From NCBI RefSeq assembly GCF_016909075.1, contig NZ_JAFBFC010000004.1, forward strand, positions 62,001 to 126,000: a DNA stretch of 64,000 nt, in the 5' to 3' direction. The translations under genes were made by a program, and so were the position numbers. Source of the stretch: Priestia iocasae (GTDB taxonomy: Bacteria; Bacillota; Bacilli; Bacillales; Bacillaceae_H). The notes beneath the pieces are model-generated. The model had not been told where the DNA came from, ran no database searches, and was given only the letters and a program-made list of their open reading frames with translations. Positions 43,979 to 52,905 of this stretch are shown piece after piece (within the stretch, counting starts at the first letter, position 1; every line of letters begins with the position of its first letter).

Positions 43979-44428
43979 ATGACGTTGACGGTTTTGCTTT
44001 CGCTCATTGTCCTAGCATTTGTGAAAATATTATTAACGTGTCTTCCAAATGATGCGGTGGCATGGATGTTTAAAAAATTTGAAACTCATTCAAAATTAGA
44101 TGAAGAAAACACAACAGTTACGATTGATTCAAACTTATTAGAAGGTAAAGGCAAAATAGAAGTTCTTGATGCTTTTAACGAAGCGATTTTTATAAAGCAA
44201 CATTATATCTTTCCAGGAAACGAGCACTTATATTTACAGCCAGACAACGGTGGTACTCCAATTGTTATTGATACGAAGATGGGAAAACGAGATGTAAGGT
44301 TGTTTGTTTACAGTTATCATGATTACATTGATGTGGTGAAGCAAGGTAAGAAGAAACTTGTTGCATATCGCCTTGTCTCTAATCGTCTTCAGCAGCATTC
44401 TGTAGCAGTAGCTGGGGAAGTTGTTTAA
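43979..44428 (+). CDS. YfmQ-like protein, unknown function
   Basis: The 149-residue protein begins with a hydrophobic helix (MTLTVLLSLIVLAFVKILLT, then CLPNDAVAWMF) and continues with a soluble beta-rich part. The sequence fits the YfmQ family of Bacillus from memory of its N-terminus; function is unknown. The ATG at 43979 follows GAGGTGATG. It is a single-gene unit ended by a terminator. Confidence 0.65.
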   Translation: MTLTVLLSLIVLAFVKILLTCLPNDAVAWMFKKFETHSKLDEENTTVTIDSNLLEGKGKIEVLDAFNEAIFIKQHYIFPGNEHLYLQPDNGGTPIVIDTKMGKRDVRLFVYSYHDYIDVVKQGKKKLVAYRLVSNRLQQHSVAVAGEVV

Positions 44429-44468
44429 ATAATATAAGCCGTGTTAGTTCTACATATCAATTGAGAAG

Positions 44469-44500
44469 AAGCAACGCTCTAAGCGTTGCTTTATTTTTTT
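44469..44500 (+). terminator. Terminator after the YfmQ-like gene
   Basis: AAGCAACGCT (44469-44478) / AGCGTTGCTT (44482-44491) perfect 10-bp stem, 3-base loop, T-rich tail. Confidence 0.88.
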
Positions 44501-44728
44501 ATCATGATGAAAAATGCTATGTCTTCTGTACTGAACTCTGATACGGCTTACAATATTTCTTTTAGAGAAATTCTTACTCATCTTTTTCACCAACAACTAA
44601 ATCAAATCTCCTGCAATCTATGAGACACTGTCATTCTAAGTAGCTTAAAGTGTAGTGTTAGCTGAAAAATTTCCTTATTTTTATATTCGTTCCTTTATTG
44701 TCCACTATTTTCATTGTCTCGTAATAAC

Positions 44729-44775
44729 TTATTAATCAGACTGTAATGAATTATTAAAACTATCTTTAAATTTCC
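44729..44775 (+). promoter_or_regulatory. Weak candidate PhoP-binding repeats upstream of phoD
   Basis: TTATTA occurs at 44729-44734 and 44751-44756, 22 bases apart, with CTGTAA midway; PhoP boxes are TTAACA-like hexamers repeated every 11 bases. The match is loose. The remainder of the 317-base gap 44501-44817 shows no gene. Confidence 0.25.
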
Positions 44776-44817
44776 TCTGTAGGCTGAAAGTGTACCAATT
44801 AAAAGGAGGATTCAGCT

Positions 44818-46710
44818 TTGAAAAAACAGCATGGGTTGAACAAGGAAAGCTATGATCAATCAAAAAGAACGTTTTTAAAATACTTTCTAGCAGGTTCTGC
44901 AGTCGTTGCATTAGAATCGAGCGGGATTGGAAGGCTGACATCTTTCGTGTCAAAAGCACAAGCGGCTACTGACGTAGAGCCATATAAAGTGGTTCATTCT
45001 GTTGGAGATGGATTTCCTCAATCAGTCGCATCAGGTGATCCAACTTCTAGTGGTATGATGCTTTGGACAAGAGTAGATCCTTCAAAAGAAGAAGGATTTT
45101 CAAATCAAGAAATTAATAGTGAACTCATTTATTGGTTAGAAAAAACAGATGAGCAAAATGATGAATCGTTGCAAGAAGCAATTGAACAAGGGAAATTTAT
45201 TATGTTTGAAGTGAGTAAGTCAAGTGACTTCTCATCAGTCGAGGTTCGTGGCTTCACACCAATCTGGAAAGATCATGACAATGTTGTACGAGTGGATTTA
45301 GATGGGGCACTTGCTTCGAACGAAACATATTATTATCGCTTTATTACAAAGAACGGATATGCAAGTAAAACAGGCGTATGTAGAACGCTACCTCAAAAAG
45401 ATAGTGATGTACAATCTGCCAAAATCGGCTATGTTTCATGTCAAGATTACACGAACGGTTATTTTAATGCACTTGGTCATATGGCAGAAGAGGATATGAT
45501 GTTCTTTTTACATGTAGGAGATTACATTTATGAATCCGTTGGTGATGCAGCTTATCAAGGGAATTTAAAAGACCGACAAATTTCCTTACCAAGCGGACAA
45601 AGTAAAGCAATGAAGGTAGAGGATTACCGCAAGCTTTATCAGACGTATCGAGGGGATAAGGATTTACAAAAGCTGCATGAAAAGCACGGTATGGTCGCAA
45701 CGTGGGATGATCATGAATTTGCGAACGATACGTATTACCCTGCGGTTGCCCCTGATGACAATCCAGAATCAGATCCGGCTCGCAGACTAACTGCAAATCA
45801 AGTATGGTTTGAATATATGCCAGCACGTGTACCATATGATGGATCTAAATCATTTGAAGAATCCATTAAAATTTATCGTACGGTTACAATTGGAAAGCTC
45901 GCGTCAATCTTCGTAACAGATCAGCGTCTTTATCGAAGTGCACATCCTTGTGGACAAGATACATTAGATCGTTACCTGTCAAGAGGATGTGAAAATAGAA
46001 CAAGCTCTAACCGCACAATGCTTGGTCAAACGCAAAAAGAATGGTTTATAAATGAATTGAAAAATGCTAGCAATACGTGGAATATTTGGGCTAATGAAGT
46101 ACAAATTACACAACTGAAAGTGTTAGGGAAATTTTTAAACTTAGATGCGTGGGATGGCTATGCGTATGAGCGAGACTTCATTGCAGAAACAGTCATAAAT
46201 GAAGGAATTAAAAATTTCATTGCACTTACTGGTGATTTTCATACGTTTGAAGCTTCTTATCTTCAAGAAGAATATAAACCTTTAGGTAAAAAATATGGTG
46301 TGGAGCTCATGGTTGGATCCGTTACATCAAGTAACCTTAGAGAAACGCTTCGGAATGCTCTCAATCAAGCACCTGATATATCTGGACCGATTCCGATTGA
46401 AGCGGCAGAAGAGCTTGTTTCGGTTTTAAAAGAACGGTTAAGTGATGCTTCTACTATTACAGCAGAGCTTCTGTTTAAGGAACTGCAGCAAATCGTGAAA
46501 TTAGAGAATCCATGGATTGAACTATTTGACAGCACAGCTCATGGCTATGCACTTTTAGAATTAACAAACACAAAGGCAAAATGGACGGCTTATTCAGTTG
46601 ATAACATTGAGAAACCACAAGCTTCAAAGTCTTTATTATGGCAATGTGAAATTCCAAACGGTGAAGTGAAATTAAATATTACACAAGGTCAAAGTCTACA
46701 AAAAGCATAA
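44818..46710 (+). CDS. phoD: Alkaline phosphatase/phosphodiesterase PhoD, Tat substrate
   Basis: The 630-residue exported enzyme has a PhoD-family core (FPQSVASGDPTSSGMMLWTRV, HVGDYIYE, ATWDDHEFANDTYY, LTGDFHTF) with Ca/Fe ligand Asp and His residues. PhoD is a phosphodiesterase/phosphatase acting outside the membrane, including on teichoic acid. Its Tat signal is SKRTFLKYF, where Lys replaces the first Arg of the usual twin-arginine pair. The start is TTG at 44818 after AAAGGAGG. It is followed by tatA and tatC, so it is exported by its own dedicated translocase. Confidence 0.93.
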   Translation: MKKQHGLNKESYDQSKRTFLKYFLAGSAVVALESSGIGRLTSFVSKAQAATDVEPYKVVHSVGDGFPQSVASGDPTSSGMMLWTRVDPSKEEGFSNQEINSELIYWLEKTDEQNDESLQEAIEQGKFIMFEVSKSSDFSSVEVRGFTPIWKDHDNVVRVDLDGALASNETYYYRFITKNGYASKTGVCRTLPQKDSDVQSAKIGYVSCQDYTNGYFNALGHMAEEDMMFFLHVGDYIYESVGDAAYQGNLKDRQISLPSGQSKAMKVEDYRKLYQTYRGDKDLQKLHEKHGMVATWDDHEFANDTYYPAVAPDDNPESDPARRLTANQVWFEYMPARVPYDGSKSFEESIKIYRTVTIGKLASIFVTDQRLYRSAHPCGQDTLDRYLSRGCENRTSSNRTMLGQTQKEWFINELKNASNTWNIWANEVQITQLKVLGKFLNLDAWDGYAYERDFIAETVINEGIKNFIALTGDFHTFEASYLQEEYKPLGKKYGVELMVGSVTSSNLRETLRNALNQAPDISGPIPIEAAEELVSVLKERLSDASTITAELLFKELQQIVKLENPWIELFDSTAHGYALLELTNTKAKWTAYSVDNIEKPQASKSLLWQCEIPNGEVKLNITQGQSLQKA

Positions 46711-46725
46711 AGGGGAGGAAATAAC

Positions 46726-46932
46726 ATGCTACAAAACATTGGTGTTCCTGGCTTAATTTTAATCTTAGTCATTACGCTTATTATTTTTGGACCTTCTAAG
46801 CTTCCTGAAATTGGCCGTTCATTTGGAGTAACGCTAAAAGAGTTTAAAAAAGGAACAAAAGATTTAATGAATGATGACGAACCAGCTAAGAAGAAAGGTA
46901 AGTCAGAAAAAGTAGAAGAAAAAGTTTCCTAG
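46726..46932 (+). CDS. tatA: Sec-independent protein translocase TatA
   Basis: The 68-residue protein has one membrane helix ([20 protein letters not shown]), the FGP hinge (residues 22-24) and an amphipathic helix ([20 protein letters not shown]), the TatA pattern. It lies 15 bp after phoD. The ATG follows GGGGAGGAA. It forms the pore of the Tat pathway for folded proteins. A terminator-like hairpin separates it from tatC. Confidence 0.95.
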   Translation: MLQNIGVPGLILILVITLIIFGPSKLPEIGRSFGVTLKEFKKGTKDLMNDDEPAKKKGKSEKVEEKVS

Positions 46933-46937
46933 AATAA

Positions 46938-46982
46938 AAAGGAGCTATCTTGTCTAACAAAATGAGATAGCTTCTTTTGTTA
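46938..46982 (+). terminator. Hairpin between tatA and tatC (possible attenuator)
   Basis: AGGAGCTATCT and AGATAGCTTCT pair with one G-T pair, followed by TTTTG. The T-run is short, so partial read-through into tatC is likely, giving more TatA than TatC. Confidence 0.65.
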
Positions 46983-46999
46983 GAAAGGAGGGATTTTCT

Positions 47000-47713
47000 G
47001 TGGATCAAACGTTCTTTTTCCAACATGTAACTGAACTTCGTAAAAGGTTAATGGTTGTACTAGGTGCATATGTCATGTTCCTTATCGTTGGCTTTTTGAA
47101 TGTTGGAGCTATTTATCGATGGATTATGAAAGAAGCAGACTTGAAGCTAGCCGTGCTGGGTCCATCTGAGATTTTATGGGTTTATTTTATGTTAGCTAGT
47201 ACTTGTGCACTCGCATGTACGATTCCACTTGCTGCTTATCACCTATGGGCGTTTGTGAAGCCAGCATTAAAAGAGCATGAGCGAAGTGTGACGATGCTTT
47301 TTATTCCTTTACTGTTTATCTTATTTGTAACGGGTGTTTTATTTGGTTATTTTGTTGTGTTTCCAAAGGTTTTAGCATTTGTCGTGACTCTTTCAGATGG
47401 AATGTTTCAAACGATGTTCACAGCAGAAAAATATTTTCGATTTCTACTACAGCTGACGGTTCCGTTAGGTTTGCTTTTTGAACTACCAGCCATTGTACTA
47501 TTTTTAACGAAGCTTGGCATTCTTACACCAACAATGATGACGAAATACAGAAAGTTTGTCTACCTAGCTTTAGTTATCTTATCAGCAGTCTTAACACCAC
47601 CAGACTTTCTTTCTCAACTATTCGTTCTCATTCCTTTATTTCTTCTTTATGAGCTGAGTATTCTATTGTGCACGTGGGTGTATAATCGCGGTAAGCAAAG
47701 AAGCTATGCTTGA
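47000..47713 (+). CDS. tatC: Sec-independent protein translocase TatC
   Basis: The 237-residue protein has six membrane helices and the N-terminal HVTELRKRLM motif that binds the twin-arginine signal, plus FVKPALKEHERS between helices 2 and 3. The start is GTG at 47000 after AAAGGAGGG. With TatA and PhoD it forms a dedicated export cluster, as in the Bacillus subtilis phoD-tatAd-tatCd locus. Confidence 0.95.
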   Translation: MDQTFFFQHVTELRKRLMVVLGAYVMFLIVGFLNVGAIYRWIMKEADLKLAVLGPSEILWVYFMLASTCALACTIPLAAYHLWAFVKPALKEHERSVTMLFIPLLFILFVTGVLFGYFVVFPKVLAFVVTLSDGMFQTMFTAEKYFRFLLQLTVPLGLLFELPAIVLFLTKLGILTPTMMTKYRKFVYLALVILSAVLTPPDFLSQLFVLIPLFLLYELSILLCTWVYNRGKQRSYA

Positions 47714-47732
47714 TTCATGAGAAAGAAGGGCT

Positions 47733-47778
47733 AAGTCAAAATGAGCAAAAGCCTCTTATTTGGACTCAGCCCCGGACA
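47733..47778 (+). terminator. Hairpin after tatC
   Basis: GGGCTAAGTC... pairs imperfectly with ...GGACTCAGCCC across a 24-base loop. It lacks a clear T-run. Its arms resemble the hairpins at 51819-51848 and 59316-59362 (gctgagtc/gactcagc type). Confidence 0.5.
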
Positions 47779-47954
47779 TCCCTTGCCTCTAAAATCTAGT
47801 GAAAGTAATGGATAGATGCGCAAGGGTTATTGCGTTAAAGAGCTCTTTGTTATTTCTCATGACTTTTGCAACACCTCCTTCTTTAATAGAGGAGTATTGG
47901 GTACCGATTCAATATAACGTATAATGAGAAGAACTACCTATTAGGAGAAGAAAG

Positions 47955-48839
47955 ATGAATTGCAACGAAAAAATAAACTTCCATCAGCTCGCTAAACGTA
48001 TCGATCCAACTAATACTCTCCTCCGTACTTGGCCGTTAAAAGGAGGAGTGTCTGCGGAAGTGACAGCAATGGAAGTAAGGAGAAACAATGGTCAGCTAAA
48101 AAAGTTCGTTGCGCGTCGACATAGTAAAGTGGACATAACGAGAAATCCACATGTGGCAGCTGATGAGTATAAGTTGTTGAAGCAGCTTCAATTAGAAGCG
48201 CTTCCTGTACCAACCCCTTATTACATTGATGAACAATGTGATTGTTCATCGACACCTGTTATTGTTATTGAATATGTTGAACATGAATCCACCCCCCTCT
48301 ACAATTCAGACACGGTGTTTCAGTTTGCGACTAATCTAGCACTGATTCATCAAGTAGATTTAAATAAGGTTGATGTCTCATTTCTTCCAAAGAAATCGTC
48401 AATCTCTGTGGCTTCACACATTCCAAATGAGCATATCCTAGCAGCCTTATCCTCTTGGACAAGACATAGAGAAAATCAAGAAGTGCTACTTCACGGTGAT
48501 TTTTGGCCAGGGAACACACTGTGGCGAAATCATCAGCTCGTAGCGGTTATTGATTGGGAAGATGCCGCAATAGGTGATCCCTTATCTGATTTAGCCAACA
48601 GTCGGCTAGAACTACTATGGACATTTAGGGAAGAGGGCATGCAAGAATTTACGAATCACTATAAGGTGATGATGCCTCATCTTGATTACGGAAATCTTCC
48701 GTATTGGGATTTAGTCGCTGCTGTTGGACCAATGTCAAAGATGAGTGAATGGGGGCTGGACGAAAAAACCGAGCGTAGTATGAAAAGGCTACTAAACTGG
48801 TTTGTTCAACAGGCAATGAATAGGATATCTGTTAACTAA
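47955..48839 (+). CDS. Aminoglycoside-phosphotransferase-family kinase (APH)
   Basis: The 294-residue protein has the APH/choline kinase signatures: LLHGDFWPGNTLW (catalytic HxD near residue 180) and VAVIDWEDAAIGDPLSDLA (Mg-binding D near 200). Family members phosphorylate sugars, choline, fructosamines or antibiotics; the substrate here is unknown and resistance cannot be assumed. The ATG follows TAGGAGAAG. It is a single-gene unit. Confidence 0.88.
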   Translation: MNCNEKINFHQLAKRIDPTNTLLRTWPLKGGVSAEVTAMEVRRNNGQLKKFVARRHSKVDITRNPHVAADEYKLLKQLQLEALPVPTPYYIDEQCDCSSTPVIVIEYVEHESTPLYNSDTVFQFATNLALIHQVDLNKVDVSFLPKKSSISVASHIPNEHILAALSSWTRHRENQEVLLHGDFWPGNTLWRNHQLVAVIDWEDAAIGDPLSDLANSRLELLWTFREEGMQEFTNHYKVMMPHLDYGNLPYWDLVAAVGPMSKMSEWGLDEKTERSMKRLLNWFVQQAMNRISVN

Positions 48840-48921
48840 AGAGAAGAAAATACCAGTTATTATCCATTTCCCTAAATAGTTGTTGAAGTAAGTAAGAAAA
48901 CATGTTCAAGGAGCTATTGAA

Positions 48922-49023
48922 ATGAACCTTATCATTGTATTAGGTGGGATTATTTCTTCTGCTTTTGTTCTATATTATCTAGGGAAATCAGGATACGACT
49001 GGGGTAGAAACGACCAAAACTAG
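48922..49023 (+). CDS. Tiny membrane protein (33 aa), unknown
   Basis: An AAGGAG site lies 9 bases before ATG 48922, which opens MNLIIVLGGIISSAFVLYYL followed by GKSGYDWGRNDQN. It has one membrane helix and a polar tail, and its stop codon overlaps a terminator. The compact gene-plus-terminator arrangement suggests a real micro-protein; no family is recognised. Confidence 0.5.
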   Translation: MNLIIVLGGIISSAFVLYYLGKSGYDWGRNDQN

Positions 49024-49046
49024 AGGAACAGCCTCTAGTTTTTTCG
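49018..49046 (+). terminator. Terminator after the 33-aa gene
   Basis: AACTAGAGG pairs with CCTCTAGTT around a short loop, followed by TTTTTT. Confidence 0.8.
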
Positions 49047-49047
49047 T

Positions 49048-49470
49048 TTATGAATGTCCAATTCCGATCCAGTTCATTAATACAATGCGCCACCCATCTG
49101 GATCTTCGATTGTCAGGCCTTTTTCTTCCCAGTACGGGTTTTCGGGTGGGGCGGGTTCATAACCCATTTCTTTTAATCTAGCTGTTAGTAGCTTGATCGT
49201 ATCTTCATCTGGGATGTAGAAAACAAGTAAGTTGTCTTTTGTAGGAGCGGGACATGGACTTCCGTCTTGATGTTGGGTAAATTCCAGATGGTAGTCTTTG
49301 TCGGGCAATCCGATCATCAATCCATCATAGCCATCGTGATTTTGAAAAGATCCGATTTTTTCAAGACCTAACCCTTCACAATAGAACTCTTCAAGCTTTT
49401 TTAGCTGATTAGTTGGTCGTGCTATTCGCATTTGGGTAATTTTCATCTTGTTCGGCCATGCTTTCTTCAT
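49048..49470 (-). CDS. VOC/glyoxalase-superfamily protein
   Basis: The 140-residue protein has the paired beta-alpha-beta modules of the vicinal oxygen chelate fold: ITQMRIARPTNQLKKLEEFY, GSFQNHDGYDGLMIGLPDKD, and the C-terminal GLTIEDPDGWRIVLM with conserved Glu/Asp. Members bind a metal and act on small molecules, sometimes antibiotics. The ATG at 49470 is 6 bases after GAGAGGGA; the ATG at 49488 would contain it. No specific activity can be given. Confidence 0.85.
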   Translation of the reverse strand: MKKAWPNKMKITQMRIARPTNQLKKLEEFYCEGLGLEKIGSFQNHDGYDGLMIGLPDKDYHLEFTQHQDGSPCPAPTKDNLLVFYIPDEDTIKLLTARLKEMGYEPAPPENPYWEEKGLTIEDPDGWRIVLMNWIGIGHS

Positions 49471-49611
49471 ATGTGTTCCCTCTCTCATTGCGTTAGTTTA
49501 CTTTCAGTATACAAAACAAGTCATCGAAACATCATCCACCTTACGAATGATGTTTCTCATGCTTTCGTCGTAGAAAGAGTTTAAAAAATGACAGTGTCTT
49601 CCAAAAAACAT

Positions 49612-49656
49612 TTGTAATTTTCTTACTAATCATATTATACTAGCCTATATGATAGG
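49612..49656 (+). promoter_or_regulatory. Promoter with palindrome for the FCD-GntR regulator
   Basis: TTGTAA (49612-49617), 18-base spacer and TATACT (49636-49641) form a promoter. A palindrome CCTAT-ATG-ATAGG (49644-49656) lies at the start of transcription, well placed for autorepression by the GntR regulator encoded downstream. Confidence 0.5.
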
Positions 49657-49691
49657 TAGACAGCTTAGAAAAGGTAAAGGGGGAGGAGGTT

Positions 49692-50372
49692 TTGTTATAC
49701 GTTCGAAAGCAGCTCATTCATGAAATGGTCGCAGATCAAGTAAAGCAATATATTCGCACAAAGGGGCTGCAAAAAGGGGATTGGCTTCCTTCAATGGCAG
49801 AGTTAGGAGAGAAATTTGACGTAAGTCGCACAAGCATTCGTGAAGCGTTGCGTCATTTAGAAGCGCTGCATGTGGTTGAAATTGTGAATGGAAGAGGCGT
49901 ATCTGTGAAAGATGCGGGTGCTCATCACATTCAAACACGTGTCATTATTGAAAGTGAAAAGACGTTTTTACTTGAGCTTTGTGATGTAAGAAGAGGATTA
50001 GAAGGACGAGCTGTTGAACTTGCAGCAATGCGAGCAACGAATGAACAGCTTGTGAGAATGGAAGAAAACTTACGTGTCTATGAACGTCTTCGTATACTAA
50101 ATCAAGATACGGCACAAGCTGACTTGTTGTTTCATCAAACGTTGTATGAAGCGTCTCATAATCCTACGCTGTGTCAAATGATTGAGGCAGTATATGATTC
50201 ATTTCATGAGTTTTGGCAACAAAATGAAGGCATTCAACAAATTTTTGAAGATACTTATCATCTTCATGAAGAGCTTTTTCACCATGTGAAACAACAGCAA
50301 CCTGAGAAAGCAAAGCGCTCAGTAGATAAGCTCATTGAAGCGGTAGAATTATCGGTTCAACAGTTGTTTTAA
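49692..50372 (+). CDS. GntR-family regulator, FCD (FadR) subgroup
   Basis: The 226-residue protein has an N-terminal winged helix (QVKQYIRTKGLQKGDWLPSMAEL, then VSRTSIREALRHLEALHVVEI) and an FCD effector domain with the metal-binding pattern ERLVR-like DLLFHQTLYEASHNP and HEELFHHV. It binds small carboxylates in related proteins. The TTG start at 49692 follows GGAGGAGG. It is 29 bp upstream of the MHS transporter and probably controls it. Confidence 0.9.
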   Translation: MLYVRKQLIHEMVADQVKQYIRTKGLQKGDWLPSMAELGEKFDVSRTSIREALRHLEALHVVEIVNGRGVSVKDAGAHHIQTRVIIESEKTFLLELCDVRRGLEGRAVELAAMRATNEQLVRMEENLRVYERLRILNQDTAQADLLFHQTLYEASHNPTLCQMIEAVYDSFHEFWQQNEGIQQIFEDTYHLHEELFHHVKQQQPEKAKRSVDKLIEAVELSVQQLF

Positions 50373-50401
50373 TCACGATGGTCGAAAAGGGGTAGATACA
50401 T

Positions 50402-51712
50402 ATGGCTCAAACAAAAGAGGAAGCAAGAATTGCCAAAAAAGCATTGATTGCGAGTTTGATAGGAAGTTCAATTGAATGGTATGATTACTTTTTATACGGA
50501 ACGGTCGCAGCGCTTGTGTTCAGTAAGCTATATTTTCCAGCAGAAGATGAGACCGTTGGGTTAATGCTTGCCTATGCATCGTTTGCCATTCCATTTTTTA
50601 TTCGTCCGCTCGGAGGCGTTATTTTTAGTCACATTGGAGATAAAATTGGCCGAAAAAAGACGCTTGTGATGACCTTATCGTTAATGGGAATTGCGACCGT
50701 GCTTATTGGATTGTTACCTTCTTATGAAACAATTGGCATTTGGGCACCAATTTTACTCATTGTACTTCGTTTAATTCAAGGTCTTGGCATTGGCGGAGAA
50801 TGGGGTGGTGCACTTTTATTAGCGGTTGAATACGCACCAAAGAAAGAAAGAGGGTTTTTCGGAAGTATTCCACAAATGGGTGTCACCATCGGGATGTTAC
50901 TCGGGACACTCTCCATTTCATTGATGACGCTCTTACCAGACGAAGCCTTTCTTGCATGGGGATGGCGCGTGCCGTTTATTTTAAGTGCTTTATTAGTCTT
51001 TCTTGGTTTATGGATTCGAAATGGATTGGATGAAACGCCTGCATTTAAAGAGGCAAAAGAAACAGGTAACATTTCAAAAATGCCATTAGTGGATACCTTT
51101 AAGTACCATTGGCGTTCAGTCTTAATTGCTGTTGGCGCAAAAGTAGTAGAAACTGCACCGTTTTATATTTTTTCAACCTTTATCATTTCGTACGCAACAG
51201 GTACATTAGGATTTGAAAGAAGTCAGGCGCTCAATGCCGTTACGATTGCAACACTCATTACAACAATCATGATTCCATTTATGGGGAAATGGTCAGATAA
51301 AGTGGGGCGTAAACCGCTTTACATTGGTGGAACGATTGCGATGATTTTATATGCATTTCCTTATTTTTACTTATTGTCATTAAATTCTGTATTTTGGTTA
51401 ACGGTTGCCACCATTATCGGTCTAGGTATTATTTGGGCACCAATTACCGCTATTTTAGGAACGATGTTTTCAGAAATTTTTGCCACAAACGTTCGGTATA
51501 CAGGTGTAACAGTTGGCTACCAGATTGGAGCGGCGGTTGCAGGTGGAACGGCACCATTAATCGCAACGGCACTATTAAGTACTTACAACAACTCATCTGT
51601 ACCAGTAGCTATCTATATTATTGCAACAGGTTTGATTTCATTAGTTGCTATTATGTTCACACGTGAGACAAAACACGTTGAAGAGCCGAAAGATCAAACA
51701 TCAGCTCTATAA
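50402..51712 (+). CDS. MFS transporter, metabolite:H+ symporter (MHS) family
   Basis: The 436-residue protein has 12 membrane helices and the MHS signatures: SIEWYDYFLYG near residue 20, DKIGRKKTLVMTL in the loop between helices 2 and 3, GLGIGGEWGGA and DKVGRKPLYIGG. MHS proteins import metabolites such as shikimate, alpha-ketoglutarate, citrate or proline/betaine with protons. The substrate cannot be assigned. It lies just after the FCD-GntR regulator and ends before a strong hairpin. Confidence 0.92.
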   Translation: MAQTKEEARIAKKALIASLIGSSIEWYDYFLYGTVAALVFSKLYFPAEDETVGLMLAYASFAIPFFIRPLGGVIFSHIGDKIGRKKTLVMTLSLMGIATVLIGLLPSYETIGIWAPILLIVLRLIQGLGIGGEWGGALLLAVEYAPKKERGFFGSIPQMGVTIGMLLGTLSISLMTLLPDEAFLAWGWRVPFILSALLVFLGLWIRNGLDETPAFKEAKETGNISKMPLVDTFKYHWRSVLIAVGAKVVETAPFYIFSTFIISYATGTLGFERSQALNAVTIATLITTIMIPFMGKWSDKVGRKPLYIGGTIAMILYAFPYFYLLSLNSVFWLTVATIIGLGIIWAPITAILGTMFSEIFATNVRYTGVTVGYQIGAAVAGGTAPLIATALLSTYNNSSVPVAIYIIATGLISLVAIMFTRETKHVEEPKDQTSAL

Positions 51713-51818
51713 AGGGAGTAAAACTATTTCGTAAGTTGTTAAAACGAGAGAAATGGTTTTTTGTAACATCCTTAGCTATCTATTGATAGAACTAGATTTT
51801 AGAGATGCGGGGATGTTG

Positions 51819-51855
51819 GGGGCTGTGTCCGGGTTTTGACACAGCCCCTTTAATT
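51819..51855 (+). terminator. Terminator after the MHS transporter
   Basis: GGGGCTGTGTC (51819-51829) pairs perfectly with GACACAGCCCC (51838-51848), followed by TTTAATT. Confidence 0.8.
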
Positions 51856-51881
51856 AGGGTTCTTATAAAGGAGTGAAGGCA

Positions 51882-52871
51882 TTGTTACTATTAAATAAAC
51901 AAATGATTCAAAATCTCTATTCAATGAACGATTGCTTACAAGATGTAGAACAAGCATTTCGATATGGACAGGTAGGAGAAACAGTGGCACCTATCAGATT
52001 ATCCGTTCCTCATGAAAAGCTAGGTGCCGAAACGCTGTATATGCCATCTTACATTGAGCCGGAAGATTATACAGCCATTAAAATTGTCAGCATCTTTCCG
52101 ACAAATGCTAAACAAGGGCGTAAGGTTCTTCAAGGAATGATTGTGCTCACCGATGCACAGACTGGTGAGCACGTAGCGATGATGGATGCTAGTTATTTAA
52201 CCGTTTTACGTACAGGGGCATCAAGTGGTGTAGCGACGAAGTATTTAGCAAAAGAAGATGCAACCGTATGCGCGGTGTTAGGCTGCGGCGCACAGTCTGT
52301 CGGGCAAATTCAAGCGGTCATGGCTGTTCGAGAATTAAAACATGTGATTTTGTATAATCGAACAGTGGAAAAGGCGGAAAGCATGAAGCAGACATTACAA
52401 GAGCTGTATCCAGATTGGAATGGGACGATTACAATCGAAAAAGACGCAAATGATGCTGTTCGTCAAGCGGATATTGTTATTTGCAGTACGAAATCAACGA
52501 CCCCCATTTTTAATGGAAGACTAGTTAAAAAAGGCACACATATTAATGCCATTGGTTCTTATCAACCACATATGCAAGAAGTAGATGTTCAAACGCTCTA
52601 TAATAGTGATAAAATTGTAGTCGATACGTTAGAAGGTGCTCTTCATGAAGCGGGCGATTTTCTTGTTCCAATGAAAAGAGAACAGTGGAATCCTACTTCT
52701 ATTTATGGAGAAATAGGTGAGATTATAACAAATAAAAAAAATGGTCGAACCTCTCAGGATGAAATTACGCTTTATAAATCGGTCGGTATTGCCTATTTAG
52801 ATACAATGGTCGCGGCAACGGTTTATAAAAAAGCAATTGAATCAGGTGTAGGCACCACGTTCACTTTTTAA
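51882..52871 (+). CDS. Ornithine cyclodeaminase/mu-crystallin family protein
   Basis: The 329-residue protein has the family's LRTGASSGVATKYLAKED, the dinucleotide loop VLGCGAQSVGQIQAVMAVREL, ADIVICSTKSTTPIFNG and KGTHINAIGSYQPHMQEVD. Family members convert ornithine to proline, make D/L-amino acids or reduce ketimines or keto acids with NAD(P)H. The start is TTG at 51882 after AAAGGAG; a GTG at 51873 overlaps that site. It follows a terminator and is 34 bp upstream of an ATP-pyrophosphatase-type gene. Confidence 0.9.
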   Translation: MLLLNKQMIQNLYSMNDCLQDVEQAFRYGQVGETVAPIRLSVPHEKLGAETLYMPSYIEPEDYTAIKIVSIFPTNAKQGRKVLQGMIVLTDAQTGEHVAMMDASYLTVLRTGASSGVATKYLAKEDATVCAVLGCGAQSVGQIQAVMAVRELKHVILYNRTVEKAESMKQTLQELYPDWNGTITIEKDANDAVRQADIVICSTKSTTPIFNGRLVKKGTHINAIGSYQPHMQEVDVQTLYNSDKIVVDTLEGALHEAGDFLVPMKREQWNPTSIYGEIGEIITNKKNGRTSQDEITLYKSVGIAYLDTMVAATVYKKAIESGVGTTFTF

Positions 52872-52905
52872 CGATTGTTGTTGATGTTTAAAGGAAGCAT
52901 AAGTA

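Noticed and set aside
45464-45835. 123-codon antisense frame in phoD
   Set aside because: Shadow of a long conserved gene.
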